From positions 4,464,001-4,528,000 of the forward strand of contig JAUKUA010000006.1 of the NCBI GenBank assembly GCA_030549175.1: DNA of 64,000 bases. Reading direction: 5' to 3'. The stretch is from Lasiosphaeris hirsuta (Eukaryota; Ascomycota; Sordariomycetes; Sordariales; Lasiosphaeriaceae). A model generated the notes under the pieces. The model was not told the origin of the DNA and did not search any database. It saw only the letters and a list, made by a program, of their open reading frames with translations. The translations under genes and the position numbers were made by a program. Positions 21,544 through 33,211 of this stretch are shown here, in pieces; position 1 is the stretch's first letter, and each line of letters begins with the position of its first letter.

Positions 21544-22149
21544 CTATATGCTCTTGGATCTGGTTCTCCGCTGGGGGTGTCTGTTACTCTCCTCCAGCTC
21601 ATCAATCTTCTTCTCCAGAGCCCTCTCGAGCGCCGTCTTGGGCTTCAAGGGAGGAGCTTCCAAGTCGCCCAGAGCAATGCTAACCCTCAGTTGTCCCTTG
21701 TACCTCCATATATCCCCAGACAGATCCCTGCACTTGTACGCTAGCTCCCAGTTGTGGGATAGCACATGAATAAGCCTCCCGTCCAGTTCTCTTATTCGGG
21801 TTTCCAGCTCCATGATTCGGCCTTTTGCATCTCTGAAGAGAATCTCCAGCTCCTTGATACGGTTCTCCTGAGCAGTCTCCAGAGCTGATTTCACCTTGGT
21901 TGGGGTCGGATGCTCCAAACTTGCCAGGGATATGCTCTCTCGTAGTTGCTTCTTCAACCATGCGACCTGCTCGCCCAAGTCTCTGCATTTGTAGTCGCAC
22001 TCCCACTGCTTGGATATCTCATCCTTTAGGAGTTCGCGCAAGTCGACACTGAGGAGCCTGATGAGTTTGACGACGAGGGCCACAACTCTGTTGGCCTGGT
22101 CATCTAGCTCGGAGATCACATCTTCCAGAGCCTTGTCCATTTGCGTCAT
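21544..22149 (-). CDS. coiled-coil protein with an internal duplication
   Basis: 201 residues from the ATG at 22149. Strongly helical and charged. Two copies of a roughly 60-residue unit can be seen. One contains CDYKCRDLGEQ, QLRESISLASLEHP and KSALETAQENRIKELE; the other LAYKCRDLSGD, QLRVSIALGDLEAP and KTALERALEKKIDELE. The shared core YKCRDL...QLR.SI.L..LE.P suggests a repeat fold rather than a plain rod. The tail is basic (RRTRSKS). No family recognised. Same strand as the coiled-coil gene at 20314-20655. Confidence 0.55.
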   Translation of the reverse strand: MTQMDKALEDVISELDDQANRVVALVVKLIRLLSVDLRELLKDEISKQWECDYKCRDLGEQVAWLKKQLRESISLASLEHPTPTKVKSALETAQENRIKELEILFRDAKGRIMELETRIRELDGRLIHVLSHNWELAYKCRDLSGDIWRYKGQLRVSIALGDLEAPPLKPKTALERALEKKIDELEESNRHPQRRTRSKSI

Positions 22150-23131
22150 GTGTGCCAAGGGATTCCTGCATAGCTCGGTCAATGGTTCATCGTGCCAGAT
22201 GGGAAGAGTGGGGGAAGAGTAAGGCTTACGAATGCCAAAGTACGGGGCAGCGCGATAGTGGCCGTGTCAATGATAAGCATAAACTTCGCGATGGAGAAAT
22301 GCAAACCAAGTGCAGACGCAGTTGGGTGCAGTCACGAGCTGAATTTTAGCTGGACATGAGACGGGGCGTCGCTATGACTGATTGGAAAGCCTTAGTGAGA
22401 CATGCAGTAAATACATTTTCGCTTTGGTTGGTGCTGGGCTTTCACAATCAGTTCCACGCTCCCCGACGAATAGACAGCTATTTTTCTGTCCAGTGAGAGC
22501 AGGCTCGCTCTGCAGCCAGCATAGAAATGCGACCATCAAGGATCGAATCCAATACTGGCACTAACCGACGTGGGCATATTGGGCGCACAGCTTGGAAGCC
22601 CAACGTTGTCCTCTCAACCAAACCTCTTCGAGAGTTCCTTAAAGTTATCATGCATCCTTATGCAACCGCGGCCACCCAAATCAGGGATGGTGAGGAGCAG
22701 CTAATCAACGACGAGTTGGCAGCGGAGGGAGGTTGGCATTGGAGTGAAAACTAGATACCAAGGTGCAAGGTCTCGATGAAGGCTGTGACATCCGAGTGGA
22801 CTGCGTGAGATACCACAAGGCCCAAGCGACAAAGAGCCTGTCACAATGTGTTATGACTGTTATTTGCGCTGTTGGCCCCCACCTGTCTTGCCGCCCAGAC
22901 TGCAAGTAGGCCCTTGGGGAAACTACGTTTTCCTCAATCATTGACCCCAGGAGCGCCGTCGGACAGAAGGACTCCCGGCCTTACTACTCATTGTTTGAAT
23001 ACCTCTATTTATAGGAGCGTTTCGCGCTAGCAAATAAACCTGGAGTGGCTTGATGTGATACTAACAAGAGCATCACATTGACATCGGAACAGTGCATCGT
23101 GACGGGCCCGGTGACAAATACGTTCCAAGAC
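22150..23131. other. intergenic upstream of the NLR gene
   Basis: About 1 kb with scattered short frames in all phases and no domain signatures. It should include the NLR promoter; no clear TATA element is visible. Confidence 0.45.
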
Positions 23132-26100
23132 ATGGACGGGCACGAGTTCAACCAATGGGGCCAAGACACAGACGATGAGGACGTGGAAAACCTGAATGAA
23201 GATGATGAGTATGGCATGCACTTGGTGACGCTTTACTCAGCAGAACGTGACACAAAGTGGGCAGCGAGGCCGGAACTGCAAGCAGAGTATGTGTGTTGCA
23301 TACCTTCCGCCTTAGGCACCTACTCCGGAGGCCTGGATTAAATCTGACAAATGGCAGCATCGTCTTGGTTGCCGGGCTTGGAGGCCATCCTCTCAGAACT
23401 TGGCAAGCCGCTGATGACACTCTATGGCCGCGCGACCTTTTACCAGACTATGTCTCTGACATTCGGGTCCTGTCATTCAACTACAACACCACCCTCAAAG
23501 GCTCGGCAACTCAAGCTGGGATCAGGGAGCACGCAGAAGAGCTCCTCATGGTTCTCCAAAACGCAAAGGAGGACAATGTGGATGCCTTGATAAGACCTGT
23601 CGTCTTTGTGGGCCACAGTCTTGGTGGCCTGATCATCAAACATGTAGGCGAGACTTAAGCTGGACTTGAAAAAGACTTGTGGGAGGTGCAATGGGCATGT
23701 CCCAAACTTTGCTGATCCAGGCTGCTACTCCCCTAGGCACTCTACTTGGCGGAAAGGAAACTTGACAGCAAGTACAAGTGGTTGTGGGAAGCGAGTCGCG
23801 GTGTTGTAAGCCCACCCTTGGTAACACAGACGCTCTAATCACCAACTATGAGTAACTAAGTTGCCTATTTCAGATGTTCTTTTCAACCCCCCACTACGGA
23901 ATGGACAAGGCGCAGTGGCGCATGTTTGTCCGTTATGTCTTACAATACGATGCTCCTTATCAAGGTGCTGTGCCCACTGAGGGGATGCTGGTCGACGTAT
24001 GGGACAGCGCCGACGCGCTTGTAAACATATCAGAGAACTTTGAACCTCTCCAACAGTATCTGGCATTTGAGACGTTTGTGGAGAATAAAGCCATGAAGGG
24101 GATAGGCGAGCCGGTGAGTTTATTTCTAGTTTCTTTTTTATTGGAAAATATCCTTAATCTTTCTATCCCCTTTTTCTACAGTCGATGCTTATCACCATGT
24201 GAAAAATGGGCAATAGTTTGTGAACATGAATCATGGACGGCTGCGAGCACCAACAGAACATCACCAGCAGATGAACGGGGACCATATTGGGATTTGTCAG
24301 TTTGAAAAGGACGAAGAAGTCGAGTTTGATCCGGTATGGAACGGGATCAAGTCGCTCATACAGCAGACACCAAAGGCGATAGGTCCGTATCAGCCCTCGC
24401 CTCGGTGCCCTCAGGCTTGTGCTGATGGTCGGTCCCGTAACTAGATCGCATTGGACGCCGTGGAAAGAAAGCCCTATATGCTCTATGCTCGGATGAAGTC
24501 CATTCCCAGTCCCTGAACAAGAAGCCGACACCTGACACCTGTAGTTGGCTTGAAGAGATACCTGAGTTCAAGAATTGGTGGAACAATGAGGCGGGAAAAC
24601 AGAATCTCTGGATCACCGGCCCACCGGCCTGCGGCAAAAGCTATCTGGCGAAGCACATCATCGGCGAACTTGGACCATCCGCTTCGGGGGAGATAGTTCA
24701 CTGCTTTCTCGACGGCTCCCTTCCGGACCGTGGAGATCTTGACTCAGTTCTGCGGGCGACGATGCACCAGGCTCTGAGGCTCGAGCCCGAGATCATAAAT
24801 GACTATCTCCCCCCGAAGTCTGAGACCGAGGAGGGGAAAATGCAACCTGAAGATATGTGGAAAGAAGGGAAACTCCGATCCCTTTGGCCCGAGATTATGG
24901 GTAGGGTCACTGCCCGGCACCCAATGACTGTTGTGATTGACGGCTTCGACGAGCTCCAAACAGATGACCGGAAGGAATTCTTTAACTGCCTTGGGCAGCT
25001 TGAGGACATGTCGACAAACCCTCAGAATCTAAAATCGCTTCTTCTTTCACGCGAAATCCAGGATGTCAACCCTGAAACAGCTGGAAACAGCTTTGGGAGA
25101 TACAATGTGAAACCTACCGACACGGCCACGGATATGAGGAAAAGCATCGATGAAGGCCTTGGAAATGTCTGGGCAACGAGAAGATTTGGCAACAGAAATC
25201 TCCAAAACGAGATCTGCGACAAGATTCAAACACATTCGGACGGAGTATATCTGTCAGCTACCATGATCACCGAGGACCTAATTCGCAACCGAGATGTCAA
25301 GTCTGGGGCTGACATGCTAAGCCTGTTGGGAAGCCCAACCTTTCCACAGAGTTTGACGGGGATCTACGACGTCATGATTGACAGGATTTCCAAAAAAGGC
25401 AGCATCGCCGACCTGTTGAAGCAGGCGCTTCTGTGGGCTGCGTTCCAGAGAGAAGGGCTGAGACCAGCAGAGTTCAACATCGCGCAAGCCGTGGGGAGAG
25501 CCATGGAAAAGCATCCCAACAGGAAAATCACCCGCAAAGAGCTGCAAGACTTCCTCGATGACAACAGCGCCATTACCCTGGAGTTCCACTGTGGCCATCT
25601 TGTCAGGTTCCAGAGCGGCCGCCTTGAACTAGTCCACAAGAGCCTAAGAACATACTTGATGATGCAGGACGACGGTGGAGAGCGCTCTGAAGCAACTCTT
25701 GCAAGCATCTGCGTCACGTATTTGGGTATGCCTCAGTTTCAAGAGTCGGGGCTGAAGGCAGATTACGAAAGGATGGACTTGTGGGAGTCAAAAGTCAGGA
25801 AACGAGTCGATAGCCACAAGTTCGTCCGGTACGCATCACTGTACTGGAACGACCACATCTGTGGCGCTGGTCGATCTTGGCCAGCTGTCGTGACCGACCG
25901 GGTGGCAGAGAACCAGGCACTGGTAGAGGACTCAAAGACGGGCTATGCCGAATCCTGGACCGAGGTTTGGTGGTACTTCACAATGTGGCCTGGCAAGAAC
26001 TTTCCACAGGACCCTCCTGTCCAGCAGATTATGAGTCAAGCCACGCCCCGGGCATGGCCAGCGACGCCAATCACTACTCCCAGGGGGGTGGTGCTGCCTG

Positions 26101-27217
26101 CAGAAGCTTTCGAGATAACGCCCGCTGAGCTCGGGGAACAGACTGAGAACTTCTCATCCAGTTCGAACGACGATCATGAAACTCGTTTCCCCGTCTTGGG
26201 AGACAAGGACCAAAAATCACTGCTCTATGTGGAAAAGGAGGCAGAAAAGGAAGCAGAAGAGGAAGCAGAAGAGGAAGCAGAAGAGGAAGCAGAAGAGGAA
26301 GCAGAACAGGAAGCAGAAAAGGAGAAAGAGATTCCAAGTATATCAGAAAGTCTTTCACCCTCGCCGTCACCCTCACCGGTCATCCTCAAGTCCTCAGTCG
26401 ACGAACCCAAGGACGAGAAAGAAGAAGCTAGGGATGAGGACGAGGATGAAGATTCGGATGTCGTCTCTTTTGTTTCCATCCCGGAAGATAAAGCCTTCGA
26501 CATCACCCTAGGAGAAACAAAGCCAGATTCGACGCCGGCTTTAGTGAAGGATGATCGGTTACGTAGCGAGTCTGTACAAGATTTGCCAGGGGAGGAAACC
26601 TTTGAGATGCAGCCACCTCAAGATGAACCAATGCTGCCAGACAGCCAGCCCTCCGCAAGCAACGACATCCCACTAAAACCAAAAGAGTCCATCCAGCCGG
26701 CGACCGCTGGTGAATCCATGGATTGGCCGCTACCAGAAACCCAAGTTCCCGGGGTTAGTGTCAGCCTTCAGAGCGAACCGCACGTCGAGGAATCCTCAAA
26801 GCCGATCCAGCTCCTAGAGCAGTTCAAGGAACCACCCCAGCAAGAATTTTCCCGACCAGTTCCACCACTCAAGGGCGAGGGGATTGAGGAGCTGTCTATA
26901 GACATGATGGTTCAGCCACCTATAGAGTCGTCGAAGACCATAGCGGAAACGCCCGCGGTAATCAAGGACCCGGAGCCAGAGCAGGAGTCGAAGCCGGAGC
27001 CAGAGCCAGAGCCAAAGCCGAAGCCGGAGCCGAAGAAGAAACTAGGTTGGTTGAAAAGGGTGAAGAAGGCAGGCGGACGTCTTTGTAAGTCCCAAAGCTC
27101 TCTTATTACCTCGTAACCCCTTTACGCATAATAGTCATTTCGAGGACGGTTCTGCAGAAATGATGGCTAACACGTTACATGATGACAGTTAAGGAAGTTT
27201 TGGATATAGCTGAGTAG
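23132..27217 (+). CDS. NLR: SesB-like hydrolase + NACHT, low-complexity C-terminus
   Basis: Model with seven exons: 23132-23286, 23358-23643, 23737-23805, 23874-24113, 24217-24382, 24445-27084, 27189-27217, giving 1194 residues with all phases agreeing. Residues about 50-290 are a SesB-like alpha/beta hydrolase: IVLVAGLGGHPLRTW, VFVGHSLGGLIIKH (Ser139), MFFSTPHYG, and a late His in GDHIGICQF. A NACHT-type NTPase follows: P-loop GPPACGKS (364-371) and Walker B VVIDGFDEL near 468-476. After the winged-helix-like region the C-terminus (about 740-1194) is acidic and Pro-rich with an EAEE repeat; no WD40, TPR or ankyrin sensor repeats are seen. Known NLRs of this class are thought to trigger cell death. 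The exon 5 acceptor (24216) and last intron are the least certain parts. Confidence 0.8.
26229..26330 (+). repeat. coding GAAGCAGAAGAG minisatellite
   Basis: Tandem 12-bp units encode an EAEE-type acidic run in the C-terminal region of the NLR. Units are almost identical, so length variation between strains is likely. Confidence 0.85.
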
Positions 27218-27409
27218 TATTAGGTGATGGATTTACCAGGAAGCAGTGGCACTCTACCAGTATTTCATGTCTTTCTCGGACAATGTAGTAAACAATCTTC
27301 TACTTCTCTCCACGTAGACAAAACTCAACCCGAATCCGCACTTTGGAATCTTTCTGTTCGTTCCTCTCTGAGCCGGTGCTCAACTTGGTAGCACCTAGAC
27401 TTCTCAGTC

Positions 27410-29215
27410 TCAGTGAGAGCGCACTCCCCACCTCCATATCATCGAAACAAGCTTAGAGATCCCACTGAAATCCTCGGCGGACGTCTCCTCAGAGCCCTCC
27501 AGCTCTCTCACAGTGACGGTGGGGAGCAAAGCCTTCGCATGCTTGTCCGACACGGCTTGCGGTTGCGGACAAGCTTCGACTCGCACCGGGGAAGGTCTTG
27601 GCTTGGCTTGATCCACAACGGTAGTGCCGGCCGTCCGGATGGGAGCCCGTTCGGTACAAAGGTTAGCTGGGGTCTTTTGCTCATCGTCATCTTCGTCCGG
27701 CCCGTCTTCCATTTCTTCGTCCGGCACGCAGGCGCCCTTGTCCCAGTTGCATTCTGCCGGTAACTCTTCGACCTTGTCACTTCGAGGGATTGGCTGTCGA
27801 ATAGGTACGGCCGGAACGATCGCTCTCTCCTTCTCGCCACGCCAAGGCAACGAGTTGTATTCCGCCACTTCCTCTTCCACTTTGTGTTGCCAAGGCATTG
27901 GCTGTCGAATGGGCACGGTCAATCTAGCCACCCCCTCATCCTTATTATTGTCATGCCAGGGCATCGACTGCCGCGGAGGCCCTTGAGTTAGTCTTGGGGC
28001 AGTGGGACTCGGAAGCAGCATGAGAGTGGCGGGTTTGTTGTGTGTGTCGACAGTGGTGGCGGCCCGGCGTGCCGGCGAAGGTCTGATGTGCACGTCGCGG
28101 CCACTGTTGAGGGCCTCCAGCACCCTCTCCACATCCCTTCTCACCCCCATCACAAGGGGTGGCGCAGGTTCCTCTGCCTTGACAGCCCCGCTGACAACCT
28201 CGCAGAGTAGCTGGAACGTCGCGTCCTCGTCGTCATCGAACTGACACATGCCGAGATGGTCTGCGGGCACGAGCACTGGCACCTCATTGTCAATATACAT
28301 GTGGGCGTCCATCTTGGCCACAACTGTTTTTCCCGTGTCTTTCCATGGCAGCGTCTCGTAAAAGGTTCTGATGACAAAGTTTGGTGCGATCTGGCAAAAG
28401 TCCTCGCTGATTTCGGCGAGGTCCCGCGAGCTTCGTGTGATCATCTCGACCAGTCGTGAGGGTCTACCGGGCGTCTCGTTTGTCTTGGCTTCGGCCAGGG
28501 GCGCGAATGCGTTGGCGATGGAAAGCCAGTCGTTCTTGTTGGCGCCGAAGTGGGGGGTTCCGAAAAACATCTGGGCGGGAAAGGGGCAAAAAAGTGTCAG
28601 TCATGCTGCGACCACAAAAGAGTAAAAAATCAGACCTCACAATACTGTTCGTTGCAGAGGCAATAGAGCTGTATTCATCTTCGTTATCGGCAAAACACAT
28701 AGCCTGTAGCCAGCGGCCAGTTAGTACATCATGCAGTGCCGTGAGCTTGGAGTCGAAGGGAAGACATCGAAATAGCTTGCCTGCTTGACGATAAGCCCGC
28801 CCAGGCAGTGCGCTACAAAAGTGATCGGCCTGTCGGGGTCTGACCGTCTGCGGGATTTCAGGTAGGAGAGAAGAGATCTGGCATTGTCGCGAATACCAGC
28901 AACCGAGTCATTCTCGTAGATATCCCCGCTGTACCCAAACGACAGGACTCTGGTCCTCGGTTGCAGTTTGGGAAGGAGATCCACAGGCCAAACCACGCTG
29001 GATTCAGGTGTCGTGCATGTCCAAGTTTTCAGGTAACCGCCGTTCAGACCGTGCACAAGAACTAGACTGTGGTGTGTGAGTGTCAGTCCTTGCGAGATGT
29101 AAGTGCCAAGATCAATATGTTCAAGCCCTTACTCAACATTTGAGGGGCCTGTCTTGTTAGGGGGTTTCGCGGGGTCGTATAAGACACTGAGTCCCAGTCC
29201 TTTTTTTGAAGCCAT
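27410..29215 (-). CDS. free-standing SesB-like hydrolase with Cys at the nucleophile position
   Basis: Model: exons 29215-29133, 29066-28781, 28703-28641, 28570-27410 (530 residues). Residues about 27-270 form the SesB-like domain: DLVLVHGLNGGYLKTW, RVLSFGYSGDI, then VAHCLGGLIVKQ where kin have GHSLGG, so Cys115 replaces the usual serine. MFFGTPHFG and the late His in ADHLGMCQF are kept. Intron 2 (28704-28780) appears to be GC-AG with a perfect TACTAAC branch. The second exon is 286 nt, exactly as in the NLR gene. Residues 270-530 are disordered, with three imperfect PIRQP(M/I)P repeats and an acidic patch. The 3' end lies about 190 bp from the NLR's, in convergent orientation. It could be a modified hydrolase or a catalytically dead partner. 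Confidence 0.75.
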
Positions 29216-30035
29216 TATGACAAAATGCCGTCAAAACACTGATCTTCAATTTGTTCCGGCTGGGGATATGCTTGGGCCAGAGCTGTGCTTAGGTTGGGTA
29301 TGGGAAGTTGAGTCTGAGTTGAGATTTTTGGGTTGGGTATGCACTGATAAAGATACTACTGTTCATGTTGTGGAACCTGAAAAGGATGAGTCTCCCACGA
29401 GATGAAACCTGAGGCAGAGGGTGTTACTTTGAAGCGGGTTACCATGCAGGTGCCTATTTGCGAAGACTGCCAGTGGGATGGTCCGGGGGCTGACAAGTCT
29501 CTAATAAAAATGATGTGGTAGAGAACCACTGGCTTGCGCGGGCAAGATAGATACGCCCATGAATTTCCACGGGCGTGACTGCTGCCACCGTTGGGCATCG
29601 AGGGGCAGCCCAAATGCGGGCGTGGCTTCTTCTGCGCCTTCGACGGCAAAAGCAGTCAGAAGGCTCTCCAAGTGGCAAATCATGTTGCCATCAGTTATCA
29701 AGCTGCTTGAGAAGTTGGCACGGATCACTTTTGCCCGACTTCCACCCGACAAGAGAGGAAAACATATTAGCATTGTGATTCGCCAAATAAGACAACGACA
29801 AAGCAAAGCCAGTGGACCACAAGAAACCAGGTGTCTTGGCCCAAGATTCTCTTGTTTTCTCATGATTCATCCCTCTCTTGGGAGGACATTTGGACCGAAA
29901 GATATCAAAGCGAAGAACCCGCCCACATCAACCTCCCTCAGTCGCCTTCCAGTCTCGACACGCCTTCTGGGATACCAAATTTGTACCAAGAATCCCATAT
30001 CTCGAGGTAATCACTGACCGATTTTTTCTCCCAAG
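29216..30035. other. intergenic between divergent SesB-like genes
   Basis: 820 bp separating two hydrolase genes transcribed away from each other, so it should hold both promoters. Short frames inside lack signatures. Confidence 0.5.
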
Positions 30036-31177
30036 ATGGCAGATGAAGGGGGAGAGCTGCGCACTCTCCAACTCCCCACCGACGGGTATCAAACAGTAGA
30101 GTAAGCAATTTCCCGGCCATGGGGGTACCATCCATCAGTCTCTAACGTCAAGACGTAGCATTGTGGCAGTCCACGGCCTGAATGGCCATTACATGAACTC
30201 ATGGACTGCGAAGTCGAAAACTGGCAAGACCACCATGTGGCTTAAGGACCTGTTGCCCGAGAAGTTGCCGGGTGCCCATATCATGACTTTCGAGTACGAT
30301 GCTACGGCGGCCGCGGGCGCATCGCCGCATGGTGTACGAGAGAACGCCGTCAAGTTGATCAGGGCGCTCAGAGATAAGCGCGAGGACAATGTCAGTACTC
30401 TGCCTTGATGTATTAATACAATACTATGTTAGCACTGGTACTGAAAGTTGAAACCGGCCAGAAAGACCAACGTCGCCCAATCGTCTTTGTCGGACACAGT
30501 CTTGGCGGTATCGTGATCAAGCAGGTAAAGGTCGCTGATGTTCAATCGAGAAACCCCCTCCTGCTAAGATAGCCTGGATTTTAGGCACTGAGAGCATCGA
30601 CCAACGACAAAAGCCACGCAGACGTCAAAGAAATCTCCGAATGCACCAAAGGAATTGTGTGACCCCCTTCAAATCAATACACTAATCAATGTCTCCCGCT
30701 GACCGAAATCAAGGTCTTCTTCGGAACACCCCACCGAGGCTCTGACGACGCCAAGTGGGCGACCTTGATCACAGGCATCATATCAACGACGATCGGGCGG
30801 CCTCCGTCTGAATTCCTTCAGACACTGCAGACCAACTCGGAGGGGTTGATGAAGATCTCGGAGGATTTCCGTCCCATCGCAAAGAATTATGCCATCGCTA
30901 GCTTCTATGAGGAGCATGTTCACCGAGTTCTCGGCCATCTGGTAGGTTGCCCATGTCCCAAGTTTGACTTCAACTCGGAAAATGGAGCGTGTTGTTAATG
31001 GCAAAATGCCCATAGATTGTCGAGAAGACATCAGCGGTCATGGGGTTGCCGCATGAGGAGACAATGATGCTAGGCGGCACCCACTCGTCCATGTGCAAGT
31101 TTGCGAGGAATGATAAACGGTTTGATCCTGTGTGGCGGGCGATTCGACGAGCTGCCAAGGGCCGGGATAGGATGTGA
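30036..31177 (+). CDS. free-standing SesB-like alpha/beta hydrolase, catalytic motif intact
   Basis: Model: exons 30036-30100, 30159-30390, 30462-30524, 30585-30656, 30714-30941, 31016-31177 (273 residues, phases consistent). It is essentially one SesB-like domain: DIVAVHGLNGHYMNSW at the start, VFVGHSLGGIVIKQ with Ser112, IVFFGTPHRGSDDAKW, and THSSMCKF supplying the probable catalytic His near the end. Introns after KQ and before the FFGTP block lie at the same positions as in the NLR and in the minus-strand relative, showing common descent. It has no NACHT domain, signal peptide or membrane segment. SesB proteins are lipase-like effectors linked to NLRs in fungi (known); a partner role beside the NLR 3 kb away is inferred. 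Confidence 0.8.
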
Positions 31178-32731
31178 TGTTTATTTCTTTTTTTTTTAAA
31201 ACAAGTACACTGGGTACTTGGGGGTCTACATTCGGACTGAACTTAGTGTATTGAACTTGAACTTAGTGTATTGAACTTGCAAATTACCTGCCTACCTGTC
31301 TCACATACATGTGATTCTAAGATAGTAGTAACATAGGTAGGTACTATGTTACTTCAAAACCTTCAAGACCTTCAACGACGTCGGGTGTGGTGTTGAAGAA
31401 CAAAGTTTTTTTTAGAGCGCGTAACTATACACCGTAGAGAATATTACAGATAACCGTAATCTCTATACATAACCCTGATAACGCACATGTCCAACCCTGA
31501 AAACGACAGATTGATTGATTAATGTTTAACATCTGGGGTTTTCGCTGTTGGCGACTGGGACGTAGGGGCCGTAGGGGCCGAGGGCCCCGAGGTAATACAA
31601 ATCTATAACTCTAAGAGATCTTCCGCCTAAACGCTACCCCTAAAATATACCCCCGCTTACTGTTAGAAGGTCCTACCTACCCTTTATAACTTTCTTATAT
31701 ATTCTAAAGGTATATAAAAACTCCATAAAGAAAAGTTACCTTAATTAGTTATAAGAAAACGGAAACTTATCCTTCTTCCTCTTTCTAATCTTTAGGTTTA
31801 TATATGTATACCTACTTGCATTCTTTAATAATCTACGGAATATTTTCTTCTGGAAGTAATTCTTCCTATAAACTTCTTAAATTGGTTAAATATATTCTTA
31901 CTTCGGAATATAACTTATCATAATGGATTCCGTTCTCCTCCACTCTGGACAGGAACAGGACAATCATGCGGGACTCTGCGAGCGCTGCGCACCGTCTGCG
32001 CGCGAGCGTGAGCATAGGCCAGGATGCCAAGGCGCCAAGGCACTAGTAAGAGCGCTTGAAGACTTTGCACAGCAGCATCAACTTGATCAATACAGCACAC
32101 ATGCAACTCTCTTGATTGTGCCTTTTCTGGCTGATACCCGTAGTATTTGACACCACCCCACAGTAAGTAAGGTATCACAAATTGAAACTGATATTCTCAT
32201 CCGTCACCCCAATTTGTCCCAATTGACAAGCATGGGGGCGGTACCCTCGCCATTGGCAGAGATTTCTCCCACGCGCTCATGACTTTGAGGATGGTCAGAT
32301 CTTGACCCGCCGGCGCTAATCAGGATAGCCTGATGGTTCGGTCGTTGAAGATATAGAAGTAAAAAAACAGGGGTATTTCTGACAAGAGATAAAACTCTAG
32401 AGTTTGTAGTACGTCTATGCTAGCGATCGTATCGGAGCCATTGCAGGGTGCGCAAGATGTGATGCAGGATACGCCGTAAAGCACCTTGTCGCCTTGACGC
32501 AGGTCTTGCTCATGAACATGGTCGCGAGACCGATCCACAGCACATAACTTTCAGCAGAACCAATCTGTGAAATCAAGTTCATTTCCACCCCTGAGCGCGA
32601 GGTCACTAGGTAGCGTTCTACCCTCTACCGCCTAGCTAAAACGCTAGTAGCCAATGAAGAATCTTATCTGGGTGTGGAAAAACCTTGGGAGGAATCAAAA
32701 ACACACCCTTCCCCCTTCGCCCATCAACCCC
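31178..32731. other. AT-rich relic block
   Basis: From about 31190 to 31925 base composition turns AT-rich with many stops in all frames, as in RIP-type decayed repeats of ascomycetes. A GC-rich patch with a GTAGGGGCC repeat lies near 31560-31595. From 31925 to 32730 composition normalises but no gene is recognisable. Confidence 0.6.
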
Positions 32732-33211
32732 CTAATTTTCAAACCCCGGCTCCTTGATCTCCCGAATCTTGATCAGCGTCCATCGTTGATTTGAATCTCC
32801 TCCAGCCGCGGCCATCTCGACCTTCTCACCACTTTCGTTTGTGGAAAGGAATAGCTCTGGGCCCGAATACAGATTTGTTAACTTCCAGACGTCCCCACCC
32901 TGCCCAATCAACTGCCACCGCTGACCGCTGTAGTTCCCGGCTTTGGCCAAATGTGGGCGCGTCTTGTCATCACCGTAGACATCGAGCGCGCGGCCAGTAC
33001 CGAGCCAGAGTGTTACAAGATTGAAGTACCCGGGGTGGGACTTGGAGGGGCGAAGTTGCCAGTGCTGGCCGGAGAAGTCACCGCTGTTGGCGATCTGGAT
33101 GTTGCCTTCGGACTCTTGCTTGCCGTCGTTGATCACGTCGAGGGATTTGCGTGGCCAACCCAGGTTCTGGAGGCGGTACCAGGTGTTGGTTTCAAGGGCG
33201 GGGATGGACAT
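32732..33211 (-). CDS. ricin-B-type beta-trefoil lectin domain protein
   Basis: Intron-less, 159 residues, ATG at 33211. One beta-trefoil with three Q-x-W-type repeats: SGQHWQLRPS near 47-56, SGQRWQLIG near 97-105 and NQRWTLIK near 141-148, plus WYRLQNLGWPRKSLDV at the start and DVWKLTNLYSGPELFLST in the third lobe. This is the carbohydrate-binding fold only; no catalytic toxin chain is present. There is no signal peptide, so it is predicted cytosolic, like many fruiting-body or defence lectins (known). It lies between two SesB-like genes. Sugar specificity is unknown. Confidence 0.8.
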   Translation of the reverse strand: MSIPALETNTWYRLQNLGWPRKSLDVINDGKQESEGNIQIANSGDFSGQHWQLRPSKSHPGYFNLVTLWLGTGRALDVYGDDKTRPHLAKAGNYSGQRWQLIGQGGDVWKLTNLYSGPELFLSTNESGEKVEMAAAGGDSNQRWTLIKIREIKEPGFEN

